Assembly: GCA_044368415.1 (NCBI GenBank)
Contig: JBIPLJ010000016.1
Span: 1 to 64,000 of the forward strand
DNA from: UBA4615 sp044368415
Lineage (GTDB): Bacteria; Pseudomonadota; Gammaproteobacteria; Burkholderiales; Burkholderiaceae_E
DNA: 64,000 nucleotides
Direction: 5' to 3'
Part shown: in pieces, positions 1-8,447 of the stretch
Numbering within the stretch: position 1 is the stretch's first letter
Layout: each line of letters opens with the position of its first letter
Notes under the pieces: model-generated
What the model was told of the DNA's origin: nothing
The model's database searches: none
Seen by the model: the letters and a program-made list of their open reading frames with translations, nothing else
Position numbers and translations under genes: made by a program

Positions 1-989
1 GGCAGGCCGTCCATCGACGACCAGCCGATCGGTGGGCCGTGCCGGTCGATGAACACCGGCCCGTCGATGTCGACCACCGGATGCGCGCCCAGCACGGTCT
101 CGGTCCCGGTGTCGAGATCGAGTTCCACCAGCTCGATCCGGTCGCGACCGATGTTCGTGCTGACCCAGGCGCGCCGCAGCCCGAGGTCGATGCGGCGGAG
201 CGCCCAGGTGTCGAAGGGGCCGACCGTGCGCAGGATGCGCCGCGTGCCGTCGGGCTGCTCGAGCTCGAAGGCCACTTCTGCGCCATCGTCGTCCGTGTCG
301 TCGATCTTGCCGATCCGGCGCGCCTGCCCGACGATCGCACCGTGGGCGTCGATCAGCCACGCGCGGGTGCGCACATCGCCTTGCCGGAGCACGCGAACGC
401 TGCGGCTCACGACGTCGGCCTCGTACAGGTCGAACACCTTACGCTCGCGGCGATTGCTGACGAACCGGAACGTGGTGTCCGTCATGCCGCGGCCCACGAA
501 GACCGAGCGCACGCCCGGCCACGGCGTCGCCTCCCACGGCGTGCTGCCCGGCGCGTCCGGGTCGCGGACCCGGATCCGAAGGTTCTCGTCGCCAAGCGTG
601 TCGAACGCCTGGACGAGGTGGCGGCTATCGCCCAGCCACGCCGACCCGCCGCCGTCCGGCAGGCGGGCCAGCACCGCGCCGTCGGCCGCATCGCGAATCA
701 CCGTGCCGGGGCCGAAGCCGACCGTCTCGCTGCTCGCCGTGCGACGCCCGTCTGGCGAGATCCGGAACCCCGCCGCCACGTCGATGTTCGCGACATATCG
801 GCGCACCGGCCAGACGGGCGCTGCGACAGGCGCAGAAGCGGACGACAAAGCTGGCGCCGAAGCAGGGGTGGAGGCGGGCGCGGCGGGCGCGGCGCAGGCG
901 GCGGCGAGCAGGCAGGCTGCACCCACGAGCGCCACGAGAAGCAGGCTCGAGGGGGTCGCAGGTCGATGCGGACCGGAGGTGTCGGACAT
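1..989 (-). CDS. Lipoprotein with S9-peptidase-like beta-propeller domain (5' part only)
   Basis: The frame opens at an ATG at 989 and runs off the left edge without a stop (329 codons visible). The N-terminus is a lipoprotein signal ending LLAAAC, followed by an Ala/Pro/Ser linker. The rest resembles the WD40-like propeller at the N-terminus of prolyl-oligopeptidase (S9) family enzymes: repeated blocks such as RISPDGRRTA, DAADGAVLARLPDG and VSNRRERKVFDLYEAD. In that family an alpha/beta-hydrolase domain follows, which would lie beyond the window, so peptidase activity is inferred only. Long opposite-strand frames here have poor amino-acid composition. An in-frame stop just upstream of 989 supports this start. 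Confidence 0.72.
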   Translation of the reverse strand, partial: MSDTSGPHRPATPSSLLLVALVGAACLLAAACAAPAAPASTPASAPALSSASAPVAAPVWPVRRYVANIDVAAGFRISPDGRRTASSETVGFGPGTVIRDAADGAVLARLPDGGGSAWLGDSRHLVQAFDTLGDENLRIRVRDPDAPGSTPWEATPWPGVRSVFVGRGMTDTTFRFVSNRRERKVFDLYEADVVSRSVRVLRQGDVRTRAWLIDAHGAIVGQARRIGKIDDTDDDGAEVAFELEQPDGTRRILRTVGPFDTWALRRIDLGLRRAWVSTNIGRDRIELVELDLDTGTETVLGAHPVVDIDGPVFIDRHGPPIGWSSMDGL

Positions 990-1125
990 GGCGGCGCGGG
1001 GCTGGATGGCGGACGGGACGTCGGGGAGGCCGCAAGCCTAACCGCAAGCTCAACCGTTCCGGCCCGCCTATGGCTCGCACTCACCGAATGGGCTTAGTTC
1101 TCGGGCCGATCCTTCAAATGTAGTC

Positions 1126-1201
<76 letters not shown>

Positions 1202-1393
1202 GCGCAGGCCCACGGCGCCGAGGCGCACGCCCACCCCGGTCACCGAGCGTCCCGGACGAGTGCTCCACGGCAGCGTGCTTGGGGCATACTGGCCCACCGG
1301 CGAGGCCAGTGTGTGCGCGCGGAGACGGGCCTCGGCCCGGCTCCTCGTGTCGCGGACGCCTCCCGGATTCAACGACACGAGGAGACACCACCC

Positions 1394-2632
1394 ATGAGAT
1401 TCGCACGCCCGGCGCTCACCGCGCTCGTCGCTGCCCTGCTCGCCGCCTGCGGCAGCGATACGCCCAACCCGTCCACCGGCACGTTAATCGAGCCACCGAG
1501 CACCGTCGGCACGCTGCCCAAGGTCGCCCTCGGCGGCGCCTGCGACGTGACCGTCGTTGCACTCAACTACTCGACACCAGGCGCCAAGGCCAGCGAGCTC
1601 TCGAACGCCTCGGGCGGCCTGCTGGTGCCGTCCGGCACCGACGCGGCCTGCAAGGGGCCGTTCCCGATCATCGCGTACTCGCGCGGAACGGAGGTCTCCA
1701 AGCCCCGGACCATGGCCAAACTGGATGACCCCGAAATGGTGGGCATGGCCAAGGTCTTCGCGACCGCCGGCTACATCGTCGTCGCCACCGACTACCTCGG
1801 CTACGCCAAGTCGGGCTACGCGTTCCACCCGTACCTGCACGCCGACTCCGAAGCCACCGCGGTCATCGACTCGATCCGCGCGGCGCGCGCCTACGCGGCG
1901 CAGAGCGCGATCCCGCTGTCGGGCAAGCTGATGCTCTACGGCTACTCGCAGGGCGGCCACGCGTCGCTGTCGGCGCAGAGGGCCATCGAGAGCTCGGCGG
2001 CGCTCAAGGCCGAGATGCCGATCGCCGCAGCCGGCCACGGCGCCGCGCCCGGAGCGCTGGGCACCTCGCTGCGCAGCGGGGCCGAGATCGCGGGCGGGCA
2101 GTTCTTCGTCCCGTTCCTGATCACCGCCTGGCAGAAGGTCTACGGCGACGTCTACACGACGCCGTCCGACATCTTCAAGGCGCCATACGCGAGCTACATC
2201 GAGAACTTGCTGCCTTCGGCGGAGGAGACCTACCTGACGCTGGTGACCAGCGGCAAGCTGCCGGCGACCACCTACACCGACCTGATGTTCCAGCCCACCT
2301 TCGTGCCGGCGTTGCAGAACGGCTCGAGCGCCGTGATCCGCGCCGCGCAGCGAAACGACCTGGTCGCCTCGGGCTGGAACCCGTCGTCGCTGACGCGCTT
2401 CTGCGCCGGCAGCGGTGACCCGACCGTGCCGTACGCGACGGCGCAGAAGCTGGCGATAGACACGTGGGGCACGCTGCCCAATGTCACGTCGCGCGACGTC
2501 GATCCCGAGGTGCAGGCTGCAGCCGCGGCGGCGGGGCTCACGCCGCTGCAGGTGCTGGCCGCCTACCACGGTGGCCTCGCGCCGCCGGTATGTCTGGCCG
2601 ACATGCGCGCGTATTTCGACGTGCGCCGCTGA
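1394..2632 (+). CDS. Secretory lipase family lipoprotein, copy 1
   Basis: A 412-residue alpha/beta hydrolase resembling the secretory lipase (LIP) family, exported as a lipoprotein (signal ending LLAACGS). The nucleophile elbow GYSQG puts the catalytic serine at about residue 185. A likely Asp lies in CAGSGDPTVPY and a likely His in AAYHGG near the C-terminus. The start at 1394 is chosen because a GAGGAG ribosome site sits 9-10 bases upstream and the signal peptide begins there; an earlier in-frame GTG at 1313 would add an untypical leader. It is highly similar to the gene at 8699-10027 in coding sequence and in both flanks. Substrate is unknown; acyl-ester or triglyceride hydrolysis is the family norm. 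Confidence 0.8.
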   Translation: MRFARPALTALVAALLAACGSDTPNPSTGTLIEPPSTVGTLPKVALGGACDVTVVALNYSTPGAKASELSNASGGLLVPSGTDAACKGPFPIIAYSRGTEVSKPRTMAKLDDPEMVGMAKVFATAGYIVVATDYLGYAKSGYAFHPYLHADSEATAVIDSIRAARAYAAQSAIPLSGKLMLYGYSQGGHASLSAQRAIESSAALKAEMPIAAAGHGAAPGALGTSLRSGAEIAGGQFFVPFLITAWQKVYGDVYTTPSDIFKAPYASYIENLLPSAEETYLTLVTSGKLPATTYTDLMFQPTFVPALQNGSSAVIRAAQRNDLVASGWNPSSLTRFCAGSGDPTVPYATAQKLAIDTWGTLPNVTSRDVDPEVQAAAAAAGLTPLQVLAAYHGGLAPPVCLADMRAYFDVRR

Positions 2633-2638
2633 CGCGCG

Positions 2639-2682
2639 GCGCCGGACGGCAGGAGCTTCTGTAGAGGCCCTGCCTCCGGCGC
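2639..2682 (+). terminator. GC-rich stem-loop after lipase copy 1
   Basis: Directly after the lipase stop, GCGCCGGA (2639-2646) pairs with TCCGGCGC (2675-2682), and GGCAGG pairs with CCTGCC inside it. There is no T-tract, so it may act in transcript stability rather than intrinsic termination. The same element follows lipase copy 2 with compensatory changes, showing it is part of the duplicated unit. Confidence 0.5.
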
Positions 2683-2815
2683 GACGACCCGGGTGGTCTG
2701 CGACCGCCCGGCGTCAGGGCCCCTTCGCCTGAACCCGCACGAACCGACCCCGCTCGCGTTTCGAGCAATGCGTCGCGAGGCGTGCGATCCGCTGCGCCCC
2801 CGCTGCAGTGGAGCG

Positions 2816-3085
2816 ATGGACGAGATCCGACCCACGATCGAATCGATCCGCACCGATCTGCTGGCGGTGCTGACCGGCCGCGCCGCGTTCCAGGCGCGCG
2901 TGGTCCTGACCGTGCTCCACACCCGCGACTTTCAGATCCCGCTGCTCGAACTCGCGACCCAGATCGAGACGCTGTGGCTGCTGATCCGCAAGACCGCGTG
3001 GGAGATGGGCCGCATGCCCAAGCCCGAGGTCGAGCGCCGGCTCTCCGACCGCGTCGGCTTCATGGGGCAGGGTGCTTCACGATGA
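2816..3085 (+). CDS. Small alpha-helical protein of unknown function upstream of the feruloyl-CoA synthase remnant
   Basis: An 89-residue frame from ATG 2816, ending in an ATGA overlap with the feruloyl-CoA synthase start at 3082. That overlap implies the two were once translated together. The product is predicted mostly helical (segments around TIESIRTDLLAVL and LELATQIETLWLLIRKTAWEMG) with no signal peptide. I do not recognise the family. Because its partner gene is truncated, it may itself be a leftover of a phenylpropanoid degradation operon. Confidence 0.45.
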   Translation: MDEIRPTIESIRTDLLAVLTGRAAFQARVVLTVLHTRDFQIPLLELATQIETLWLLIRKTAWEMGRMPKPEVERRLSDRVGFMGQGASR

Positions 3086-3483
3086 ATGCGCCGCTGCCGC
3101 CGTTCCGCTACATCCCCTGGCCCGAGCGCGACATCGCGGTCGAGCATCGCGACGACGGCAGCATCGTCATGCGCTCGCGGGTGCCGCTGAAGCCCTACCC
3201 CGAGCACGTGCCGAGCCTGCTGCGCCGCTGGGGCACCGAGGCGCCCGAGCGCACCTGGCTCGCACAACGGCGCGGCCCGGGGCGTGCCTGGCGGCGGGTG
3301 TCCTACGGCGAGGCGCTCGCGACGGTCGATGCGGTCTCGCAGGCGCTGATCGACCTCGGTCTCGGCAGCCTCAGAGCAGATTCACGATGCCGGCCCGCAG
3401 CGCCGTCTGGGCGGTCAGGGCACTCAGCATCCACTCGAGGAGGTCGGTCTTCGATTCGGCGATGCCGGCAATTCGGGCCGTGA
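3082..3483 (+). pseudogene. Feruloyl-CoA synthase, N-terminal fragment
   Basis: The first 95 codons or so read like the N-terminus of feruloyl-CoA synthase of the AMP-forming acyl-CoA synthetase superfamily: a PFRYIPWPERDIAVEHR opening, PEHVPSLLRRWG, PERTWLAQR, and WRRVSYGEAL before QALIDLGL. Homology stops near 3366. The frame then continues into unrelated sequence to a stop at 3483. The ATP-binding and catalytic domains (over 400 residues) are missing, so no enzyme can be made. In the intact family the product activates ferulate to feruloyl-CoA. The break abuts a DUF1640-like fragment on the other strand, which marks a recombination junction. Confidence 0.7.
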
Positions 3484-3508
3484 GGTTCGCGTCGATCTCG
3501 TCTGAATC
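3371..3508 (-). pseudogene. C-terminal fragment of a DUF1640-like coiled-coil/membrane protein
   Basis: The last 45 or so codons of a minus-strand frame read EIDANLTARIAGIAESKTDL, then a hydrophobic ending LTAQTALRAGIVNLL. This is the coiled-coil-plus-terminal-helix pattern of short DUF1640-like proteins. Upstream of about 3508 the sequence no longer looks like protein and no proper start is present. It begins where the feruloyl-CoA synthase fragment ends, so the two relics are joined head to tail. Confidence 0.4.
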
Positions 3509-3599
3509 GGCCGGATGGCCGAGCCCGCGCGGCGGCCCTGGAACGCGGTCGGGCCGCGGGCGTTTTGGCGCGCTAGCATCCGCCACCGGCCGAACGGAG

Positions 3600-3815
3600 A
3601 TGACGCGGGGCCTGGCCGAGGCGTACACCGAGGCAGGCCGCCTGAATCGCTCGCACGTCGTGCCCGTGGGCACTTACCTGACGGCGTGCACGGTGCTCGC
3701 GTGGATCTACGGTGGCTCGCCGGTGGGCAACGCCTACACCGCCGGGCTCGACCCGGCGGTGGCTTGGCACCTGCAGCAGACGGCCTGGGATACGGAGCAA
3801 GCCTACAGGCGCTGA
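3600..3815 (+). pseudogene. C-terminal fragment resembling an SGNH-type secreted hydrolase
   Basis: A 71-codon frame from ATG 3600 reads AYTEAGRLNRSHVVPVGTYL, then a hydrophobic segment and SPVGNAYTAGLDPAVAWHLQ. The run G-T-Y-L-T-A-C and the following SPVG resemble C-terminal blocks of SGNH/GDSL-type hydrolases. No catalytic N-terminal half is present upstream. I treat it as a relic. A short real gene cannot be excluded. Confidence 0.3.
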
Positions 3816-4401
3816 ACCCGGCGCGCCGGTTGCCGGCGTGTCGGCGGCAGCACGGGGGGCCGGCGGCGCTCGTAGTGAACGGGTGCCATCCTGCGCCCGC
3901 TGGGACTGCCGGCCGATGGCTTGCACCCACGGTTCCCGGTCGGAACGACTCGTCGACGAACAGCAGCTTGTAGGCATCGAACCGTCAACGTCGGCTTCCT
4001 GGCGATGAGTTCGAAGGGTCGGCCGTCGCAACCCGACCCGAAGTGGTAATACACGCCGCGCGATTCGGTTCCACGAAGCAGTCGTTCAGGTCGGCATAGA
4101 CCGTCAAACACCAGGCGTTACTGGGTTGGGGCCGGTGCGTTTCCATCTGTGGCGTGAGCTCGGTCGGGCGAAGTCGCACCGGCATGCTTGAAGACGATCC
4201 TCTTCATGCCATTCCTGCCGGAGCTCGACCTGCATCGAGTTGCGCTGACCACGACCAGGTCGAACCAGTCTTCTCGGCCACTCTGAGCGTTGCGAATGTC
4301 GAATGCCCCGTGGGCACGCCGCCATTGAGTCAAAATGCCTGACATTCGGTACCAACGCTGTCTGAACCCTGCGCTCGCGAGCGGGGCCTACGCTATCTCG
4401 C
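3816..4401. other. Gene-free stretch with weak relic signal
   Basis: No supported gene. Base composition is slightly less GC-rich between about 3960 and 4330 than in the flanks. On the minus strand, short protein-like runs (SRGVYYHFGSGCDGRPFEL, then in another frame DAYKLLFVDESFRPGTVG) occur around 3930-4090. This is what an old frameshifted gene would leave. I could not identify the family. Confidence 0.3.
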
Positions 4402-6126
4402 ATGCGCCGTCTACACGCCGTCTTCTCCCTCACTCTGGCCTGTGTTCTGGCGCTCATGGGCTGCGTCGCCGCCGCGCAGGGTGTGGTCGACCCCGGGCGA
4501 AACCTGCCCATCGAAGCGGTGGAGGTCCGGCTCGTCAATCCCAGCACCGACACCGCGCTGAACTCGCGGCTAGAAGACCTCGTGCGGCGCTCGGTCGCCG
4601 CGTTTCCGTCCGACCGCTATGCCCCGGAGCGGGTCACGGCGTCGCTGGCGCGCGCCCGTCGGTCGGCCGACATTGCCGAGATCACCCACACCGCAGACTT
4701 CGGTCCCACTGGCGGCGTCGTGCTGAGGATCGCCGTCACCCTCAGTGAGGGGGGCGTTCGCGCCGCGCCGCGCGGCGCCTTGACCGGGCGCGGTTCGCAG
4801 GACTTCCCGGTCCTGTACGAGTCCGACGGGACGCTGCTGCGCGCGAAGTTTGAGACGCTGGGTATGCTCTACGGCAACCGCGATGCCTGGTACGGGCGCC
4901 CCGACCTCATGCTCGCCGGCAACCCGTTCGCGGTCGGCAAGCCGGCGAGCTCGGGTGCCAGCGGTTGGCTGGAAGGCTTCGTTCACGCCGGCCTCTACGG
5001 CATCACGCCCCTGACCGACACGGTGCATGTCTACGCGGGCTTGAGCGCGATCGCGAGCGGGTCGGTCGGGCAGGAATTGTTCACCGACAAGACGCGCTCG
5101 CATCTCGGCGTGGAGGACGCGTTTGCCGGGGTCGTCGGTGGCAGCACCTCGGATGCCGGCGATCGCTTCGTCTATGCAGTGTCTGCCGGCCGCCAGCGGT
5201 TTTCAGTGGGCGACGGCATGCTGATCACAAACACGGCTGCGAACGGCCTGAACCGGGCAGCACTGCAGTCGAACCCGCGCTGGGCCGGCGACATGGTTGT
5301 CGTGGCGAAGGCCGCCTACAACAACTGGCGTGCGGAAGTCTTCCAGGTCGATCCGGACGAGATCCCGGAGATCGACAGCAAGACCCGCATCCAGGGCGTT
5401 AATGTCGAGACGCGGGTGTTGGAGCAGTTCGATCTGGGGCTGACCGCGCTGAGGGTGCCGACATCGACGTTCGGCTACTACACGACGACCGGTAACTTCA
5501 CTCGCGACGGCCTGCGGGTGCTCGACGCACGGCTGCGCTGGCAGCCCGCACCCGTGGGTTCGAGCGGGCCCTTCGTGGCCGCCGAAGTGGCCCAGCAGAC
5601 GAACAGCCGCTTCGACATGCGGGCCTGGGCGCTGGCAGGCGAGGCGGGTTACGTCTTCGCCAAGTCGGCATGGGCGCCAACGATCAGCTATCGGCTCGCG
5701 AGCTTTTCCGGCGACGACGCCTCGACTTCCCGGTTCGAGCGCTGGGACCCGCTGCTGTCGGGCGGCAATGGCGAAACTTGGGTGCAGGGCATCAACCACT
5801 TCAAGGTTTTCCAGAACTCCAACTTGGTCGCGCACCGGGTCCAGGCCCGTTTGCGCCCGATGCCGACGGTCGAACTGGTGCCACAACTGTGGGTCTTCCG
5901 GGCCGACTCGACCACCAACCTCGGCGGCAACCCGGCGCTGTCGTTCCTGCCGTCCAAGGACCTGGGCACCGAGATCAACTTGACGGCGAAGTATTTTCTG
6001 TCCCGCAGCGTGATGCTGCAGGGGCATGTTGCGGCGACCTATGCCGGCAGCGCGGTGAAGGACACGCTGGGGCCGCTGTCCAGCCCGTGGGTCAGCACGA
6101 TGCTGTTCCTGCGGATCGGTTTCTAG
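4402..6126 (+). CDS. Outer-membrane beta-barrel protein with N-terminal POTRA-like domain (alginate-export-like barrel)
   Basis: 574 residues. A Sec signal peptide (residues 1-25, ending CVAAAQG) is followed by a POTRA-like module at about 32-115 (AVEVRLVNP, L-x(2)-LVRR, a Y-x(2)-ERVTASLARAR helix, then a terminal V-L-R-I-A-V strand). From about 150 to the end are alternating beta-strands. The C-terminal half (SYRLASFSGDD, RFERWDPLLSGGNGE, VELVPQLW, NLGGNPALS) resembles alginate-export-type barrels. The last residue is Phe (LFLRIGF), the usual outer-membrane insertion signal. It is followed after 31 bp by an SDR gene, probably in one transcript. Role: transport or secretion across the outer membrane; substrate unknown. 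Confidence 0.65.
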   Translation: MRRLHAVFSLTLACVLALMGCVAAAQGVVDPGRNLPIEAVEVRLVNPSTDTALNSRLEDLVRRSVAAFPSDRYAPERVTASLARARRSADIAEITHTADFGPTGGVVLRIAVTLSEGGVRAAPRGALTGRGSQDFPVLYESDGTLLRAKFETLGMLYGNRDAWYGRPDLMLAGNPFAVGKPASSGASGWLEGFVHAGLYGITPLTDTVHVYAGLSAIASGSVGQELFTDKTRSHLGVEDAFAGVVGGSTSDAGDRFVYAVSAGRQRFSVGDGMLITNTAANGLNRAALQSNPRWAGDMVVVAKAAYNNWRAEVFQVDPDEIPEIDSKTRIQGVNVETRVLEQFDLGLTALRVPTSTFGYYTTTGNFTRDGLRVLDARLRWQPAPVGSSGPFVAAEVAQQTNSRFDMRAWALAGEAGYVFAKSAWAPTISYRLASFSGDDASTSRFERWDPLLSGGNGETWVQGINHFKVFQNSNLVAHRVQARLRPMPTVELVPQLWVFRADSTTNLGGNPALSFLPSKDLGTEINLTAKYFLSRSVMLQGHVAATYAGSAVKDTLGPLSSPWVSTMLFLRIGF

Positions 6127-6157
6127 AAACAACCACTCGATACGAAGGAGAAGATTC

Positions 6158-7153
6158 ATGGAACGCAGGGATGTCATGAAGAGCGTGGCGGCCATGGCGG
6201 CCGCCGCTGCGGCCACCGGCGGCGCGGCCGCGCAGCAGGCCGGCGGGTCACCGGCACCGGTCGGCGTGCGCGACATCGAGCCGGTCGACAAGGACCTCAT
6301 CGTCCCCGGCCGCTTCAAGGGCAAGACGATCGTCGTCACCGGCTGCGCCCGTGGCATGGGTGCAGCTGCCGCGATGCGCGCGGCGCGCGAAGGCGCCAAC
6401 GTGGTGGGGGTCGACTGGATCCAGGACCTGGGCGCCCAGAGCATCGCGCGCATCAACGCCGCCGGCGGCAAGGCCGTGTTCGTGCACGGCAACATCGGCG
6501 AGACCGCGACCTGCGATCGCATGGTGAAGGTGGCCGTCGACACCTATGGCGGCCTCGACCTCGCGCTGAACAACGCCGGCGTGATGGACGGCGTTTTCTC
6601 GGGCGACCCGATCGACTATCGCAAGCAGAAGCCGCTGATCTTCGCGCCCATCCACGAGGCCACCGACGAGTACTGGGACCGCGTGTTCCTCACCAACGCG
6701 GCCGGCATGTTCCGCAGCATGCGCGCCGAGCTCAGGCAGATGGTCGCGCAGGGGCGCGGCGGCGCCATCGTCAACGTCGGGTCGATCGCCGGCATGACGG
6801 GATTGGCAGGCAACCCGGCGTATGTGGCCAGCAAGCACGCCGTGACGGGACTGACGCGCAACGCGGCCATCGACTACGCGCCGTACGGCATCCGCGTCAA
6901 TTCGGTCAACATGGCGGCGACCGACACGCCGATGGTGGCGCGCGCCGGGCAACTCGTCGCGGAAGCGTCCAAGGCAGGCGGCCCCGGGATGGGCCGGATC
7001 AAGACCCAAAGCCTGCTGGCCTACGCTGACTCCAACCGCCGGCCCGCCACGGTCGGCGAGCAGGTGGCGGTGATGATGTTCCTGCTGTCGTCCGAAGCGT
7101 CCAACCTGACAGGCGCTGCCTACGCAACGGACGGAGGCTGGACCGCCTATTGA
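6158..7153 (+). CDS. SDR family oxidoreductase with a Tat-like signal
   Basis: 331 residues. The N-terminus MERRDVMKSVAAMAAAAAAT looks like a twin-arginine signal (RRDVMK plus an Ala-rich h-region). The rest is a classical short-chain dehydrogenase: cofactor motif TGCARGMG (about residue 58), an acidic residue after beta-2 (VGVDW) favouring NAD, NNAGVMDG, serine in VGSIAG, and Y-x3-K in YVASK. The C-terminus ends in the usual GAAYATDGGW. It has a strong ribosome site (AAGGAGAA) and lies 31 bp after the barrel gene. A Tat-exported SDR would need a cofactor bound before export. Substrate unknown. Confidence 0.75.
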   Translation: MERRDVMKSVAAMAAAAAATGGAAAQQAGGSPAPVGVRDIEPVDKDLIVPGRFKGKTIVVTGCARGMGAAAAMRAAREGANVVGVDWIQDLGAQSIARINAAGGKAVFVHGNIGETATCDRMVKVAVDTYGGLDLALNNAGVMDGVFSGDPIDYRKQKPLIFAPIHEATDEYWDRVFLTNAAGMFRSMRAELRQMVAQGRGGAIVNVGSIAGMTGLAGNPAYVASKHAVTGLTRNAAIDYAPYGIRVNSVNMAATDTPMVARAGQLVAEASKAGGPGMGRIKTQSLLAYADSNRRPATVGEQVAVMMFLLSSEASNLTGAAYATDGGWTAY

Positions 7154-7316
7154 CGGTCCCAGGGGGATGGGAAGTTCAAACGCGCCTCTTGAGCCTCGTG
7201 TTCTTGCCACCGCCTGCTCTGAACCGGCCCTCCATCAGTGACTGGAAGTGGCCGACAAGAGTCTCTCGTCTGCAAAACCGATGTGCCACGCTAATAGCCG
7301 AGGTTGCCACTGAGGA

Positions 7317-7640
7317 TCACTTGTAATCCTGCTCCAGCTGATGGCGAATGGCACCGATGCGGACCACCTCGCCGCGGACTTCAAACGCGGCAATGAGTCC
7401 GGCGCTTCCGAAGGGGATGATCAGTTCGCGCTGCTTGTCGTTCACGGCGCGAGCGGCCTTGCGACACGAGTACGGCGAGAACTCCAGCAGTCGAAGTGCG
7501 CGGTCGACCGCGTCTCTGAGGCGTCGCACGACGTCGAGGTCAGGCGTCGCGCTGGCGAGTTCACGTTCGATGGTGAAATCCTCGATCCGGAGCAAGTCGC
7601 CAACAGCCTCGTCCGCGAGGACGACGCGATAGACGGTCAC
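7317..7640 (-). CDS. RelE/ParE-family toxin
   Basis: 107 residues with the ParE/RelE layout: an N-terminal strand YRVVLADEAVGDLLRIEDFT, a helical hairpin LDVVRRLRDAVDRALRLLEF, then RELIIPFGSAGLIAAFEV and VVRIGAIRHQLEQDY. The YRV start and the I-G-A-I-R-H end are typical of ParE-like plasmid-stabilisation toxins. The start overlaps the antitoxin stop (ATGA), so the pair is translationally coupled with the antitoxin first. It probably acts on gyrase or mRNA; the target is not deducible here. It is located in the accessory region between duplicated lipases. Confidence 0.8.
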   Translation of the reverse strand: MTVYRVVLADEAVGDLLRIEDFTIERELASATPDLDVVRRLRDAVDRALRLLEFSPYSCRKAARAVNDKQRELIIPFGSAGLIAAFEVRGEVVRIGAIRHQLEQDYK

Positions 7641-7930
7641 TGCCCCGCGCGCGGCTTACCTGCCGCCAGTCGCTGGCGCGCCGCCTCGAGTCGGACATCC
7701 ATCTGCCGCAGCATTTCCTGCGCTGAGATTCCGCTGTCTTCACGCTCAGATCGCTCGACGGCGTCGCTGGCGCGCGCAAGGAACGCGTCTTGCGTACGCC
7801 GCCAGGCGACGCCGTCGCGAACGCACGATGCGACGAAATCGGAGAGGGATTCGCCTTGGTCAAGAACGGCCTCGGCATCGCGTCTCAACGCGGGCTCGAC
7901 GCGCACGGCAGGCAGGGTGGAGGTCTTCAT
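7637..7930 (-). CDS. Antitoxin of the ParE-like pair (YlcI/YnfO-like)
   Basis: 97 residues from ATG 7930; an earlier in-frame start at 7984 would add 18 unsupported residues. It begins MKTSTLPAVRVEPALRRDAE and continues GESLSDFVASCVRDGVAWRR. This is the short ribbon-helix-helix-like pattern of YlcI/YnfO (DUF3950) antitoxins. A charged C-terminal tail presumably wraps the toxin. It is the first gene of the toxin-antitoxin operon, with a small inverted repeat just upstream of the start that could be the autoregulatory site. Confidence 0.75.
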   Translation of the reverse strand: MKTSTLPAVRVEPALRRDAEAVLDQGESLSDFVASCVRDGVAWRRTQDAFLARASDAVERSEREDSGISAQEMLRQMDVRLEAARQRLAAGKPRAGQ

Positions 7931-7933
7931 ATC

Positions 7934-7953
7934 CACAATGTAATGCAAATGTG
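7934..7953 (-). promoter_or_regulatory. Possible toxin-antitoxin operator
   Basis: CACAATG (7934-7940) and CAAATGTG (7946-7953) form an imperfect inverted repeat immediately upstream of the antitoxin ATG, in a locally A/T-rich patch. Position and symmetry fit an autoregulatory operator of an RHH antitoxin. No footprint is known. Confidence 0.35.
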
Positions 7954-8235
7954 ATGCGTGGGCAAGTAGTGTGAGGCGTTCCACCTTGTGGGGGCGACCG
8001 CGACGGTCGAACCGCCGGTAAGCCGACGGTCGCGACCGTCAGCTGCTGGCCGAGAGCCGGTAGCGACGAACGGCGGCTTCGGAGATGCAGAACCGGAACG
8101 AAGTCGGTCCGAGTGTCGGGCTGCTTTGGAGAAACCTGAAGGTCCGCTTCGGTTCCGGACCGCGAACTTGACGAACCGGCCGCCGTAGAGCCGTCATTGG
8201 CTTCCGGCCCTATGCACGTCCGGACGCGAGTACCG

Positions 8236-8391
8236 TCAGCTCGAAGCGAACCCGTCGCCCAAGATCGCGGCGATGTCCTGGCGCTCGCCCAGCAGCCGGA
8301 CCACATCGAGGTACTCCCCGAGTTCGAAGTAACGCCAGAGCAGCGGGAACTTCGAGACCCGCCAAGTCCGAAGCCTTGGAACACCAAGTTC
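8236..8391 (-). pseudogene. Short C-terminal gene remnant, family unknown
   Basis: A minus-strand frame of 51 codons with no start ends at TGA 8236-8238. It reads convincingly as protein: WRVSKFPLLWRYFELGEYL followed by DVVRLLGERQDIAAILGDGF. An in-frame TAG at 8392-8394 closes it upstream. It looks like the end of a helical protein whose body was lost when the lipase duplication inserted nearby. I could not assign a family. Confidence 0.4.
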
Positions 8392-8407
8392 CTAACCGCG
8401 GACGACT

Positions 8408-8447
8408 CTTTAGGAATCCTTCAGGTGGGGTTTAGACGCACTTTAGA
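8408..8447 (+). promoter_or_regulatory. Four direct 7-bp half-sites spaced at exactly 11 bp
   Basis: Half-sites CTTTAGG (8408), CTTCAGG (8419), GTTTAGA (8430) and CTTTAGA (8441) repeat every 11 bp. Tandem direct half-sites at one-helical-turn spacing are the hallmark of OmpR/PhoB-family response-regulator boxes; the PmrA/QseB type has a similar YTTAAK-N5-YTTAAK pattern. They lie about 105 bp before an ATG with a good ribosome site (GAGGAG, ATG 8552) that reads in frame into lipase copy 2. Confidence 0.55.

Noticed and set aside
39..1097. Two long plus-strand frames at the left edge
   Set aside because: Both are Arg/Ala/Ser-rich without domains. The minus-strand frame gives a lipoprotein signal and a propeller domain.
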